35,819 bases of DNA from CAZDIO01 sp964505555 (GTDB taxonomy: Bacteria > Bdellovibrionota_C > UBA2361 > SZUA-149 > CAZDIO01), in the NCBI GenBank assembly GCA_964505555.1, contig CAZDIO010000178.1:1-35819 (forward strand). The letters run 5' to 3'. Shown here piece after piece: positions 34,784 through 35,819 of the stretch (position 1 is its first letter; each line of letters opens with the position of its first letter). The notes under the pieces are model-generated. The model saw only the letters and a program-made list of their open reading frames with translations, was not told the DNA's origin and made no database searches. The position numbers and the translations under genes were made by a program.

Positions 34784-35372
34784 CTCTTTTTCCGTAATGA
34801 GAGAGAACTAAGAAGCTTGCGGTAGTTGAGATTCCTGAAACGCCTGGGAGGACGATATATTCGAAGTTCATGAGATCTTCCCAGGACTCCACTACTACTT
34901 CGACGAGAAGATCGAATTGACCGAGAAGAATTCCAACCCAAGAGACCATGGGCAGGTCAGAGATCTCTTTTGCGAGGTCTTCTACGTTTTTTCGACCTCC
35001 GCTGCTAATGTTGACAGCGATGACTGCAACGATGCAGCCTGTGAGTGCGTTTACTTCTGCTGTGGGGACGATTTTTAATGCGCCCATTTCGCGGAGCTTG
35101 GAGACACGGTTGCGCACAGTTTTTTCATCGACGCCTAATTCACGGGCGATTGCTTGAAAGGGTTTTCTTCCATCAGCGGAGAGCTGTGCGATGATTTTTC
35201 TCTCGAGGTTGTCGAGGAGGTAACGTTCTCGTTTAGATTGTCCAAGAGATTTGAGCGCCTGTGGGATGAATTTATTTGTTTTAAGTCCTCTCTCGGTCTG
35301 TGATTCGGTAACCAAATCACTCACATCATCATTTAAATCCTCTTCCTCAGGTGCCAAGTTTTTTTCAGTCAT
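34743..35372 (-). CDS. Lrp/AsnC-family transcriptional regulator
   Basis: 209 aa from ATG 35372, which has GGTGAG six bases upstream; the open frame runs to 35489, but that extension is unsupported. An acidic N-terminal tail of about 50 residues is unusual for the family. The AsnC helix-turn-helix (LDNLERKIIAQLSADGR, then IARELGVDEKTVRNRVSKL) is followed by a RAM ligand-binding/oligomerisation domain (VAVIAVNI, LPMVSWVGILLGQFDLLVEVV). Its 3' end overlaps the nadD-like gene by 32-41 bases, so the two are co-expressed. The ligand is unknown. Confidence 0.9.
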   Translation of the reverse strand: MTEKNLAPEEEDLNDDVSDLVTESQTERGLKTNKFIPQALKSLGQSKRERYLLDNLERKIIAQLSADGRKPFQAIARELGVDEKTVRNRVSKLREMGALKIVPTAEVNALTGCIVAVIAVNISSGGRKNVEDLAKEISDLPMVSWVGILLGQFDLLVEVVVESWEDLMNFEYIVLPGVSGISTTASFLVLSHYGKRGVPFVEAILQPRS

Positions 35373-35819
35373 AGATAACTCACCGCAATTACACACTAAA
35401 TCCAAACAAGACAAACACAGAAACACAATCCTAAATTCGGATGACAATATCTGAAGCGAGAATAAATAGCAATTATACAAAGGTTCCATAGGTTTTTTTA
35501 AAAAAGTAAAAATCTAATAATAAACGTTCCAAAAATTTATTTAAAATGGAGTGGTTATTCTTCCAGATTCTTTTAAACAGAACTTTAGAATAGCTTCGAA
35601 ACTTATTGCGAAGGTAAAATCTCAAGAGAAGGCAAAAAAGTGAGAAAGAGAAATAAAGGCCTGAAAGAGAGATAAAACCAAGCGAGATAAGAAGATCTAC
35701 TCAAGTAAGGACAGAATGATTAAGGGTATAAAGGAGGGGAGGTCTGATGGAGAAACGGGGAAACTGTATATAAAGATTTCCCTGACGGAATTTTTTTGAA
35801 GCCTCTCTGTAATGAGCCT
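35373..35819. other. A/T-rich region upstream of the AsnC-type gene
   Basis: About 450 bases to the window end with no convincing gene on either strand. It is very A/T-rich and should contain the promoter of the AsnC-type regulator. No clear operator or terminator was found. Confidence 0.35.

Overview
The window is a chromosomal segment of a flagellated Gram-negative bacterium. The gene order rpsB-tsf-pyrH-frr-uppS-cdsA-dxr-rseP-tsaB, flagellar genes, a sigma-54 activator, HDOD and degenerate receiver proteins, and many GTG/TTG starts suggest one of the former deltaproteobacterial groups (Desulfobacterota, Bdellovibrionota, SAR324 or similar). This placement is inference from gene content and family style. 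No rRNA or other decisive marker is present. There are no phages, insertion sequences or CRISPR arrays.

Layout: positions 188-5632 carry der, then guaB-guaA (GMP synthesis from IMP) with a small coupled ORF. A 33-bp perfect inverted repeat lies between der and guaB. Positions 5778-7631 encode a membrane hybrid histidine kinase whose receiver has Glu at the phosphoacceptor position. Two small uncharacterised proteins follow, divergently arranged, then fliH-fliI (flagellar export ATPase and its regulator). These run head-on into murJ, the lipid II flippase, on the minus strand. The first conserved helix of murJ is encoded upstream of any usable start codon, next to an 8-base C run.

Positions 12669-20829 form a long plus-strand housekeeping run: translation (S2, EF-Ts, ribosome recycling factor), pyrimidine and isoprenoid/envelope synthesis (UMP kinase, undecaprenyl-PP synthase, CdsA, DXR), the site-2 protease RseP and the tRNA-modification factor TsaB. 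S2 carries three charged additions. Positions 21231-24668 hold rho, a sigma-54 activator with no sensor domain, and an FHA-adenylate cyclase.

From 24715 to 26734 on the minus strand are an HNH endonuclease and a CCA-adding enzyme. tRNA-Ile(GAT) and tRNA-Ala(TGC) follow in the order normally seen inside an rRNA operon, but without rRNA; the tRNA-Ala has a T-stem mismatch. Next come a degenerate-receiver protein, a flippase-like membrane protein and flgE, which is preceded by a G-quadruplex motif and a hairpin. The right end, on the minus strand, has trmL, an HDOD-PAS/histidine kinase pair, a NadD-like nucleotidyltransferase and an Lrp/AsnC regulator.

I did not find a clearly new multi-gene system. 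The best leads are the murJ 5' end, the rRNA-less Ile/Ala tRNA pair, the repeat structures, the sequence elements in front of flgE, and the two altered receiver domains.
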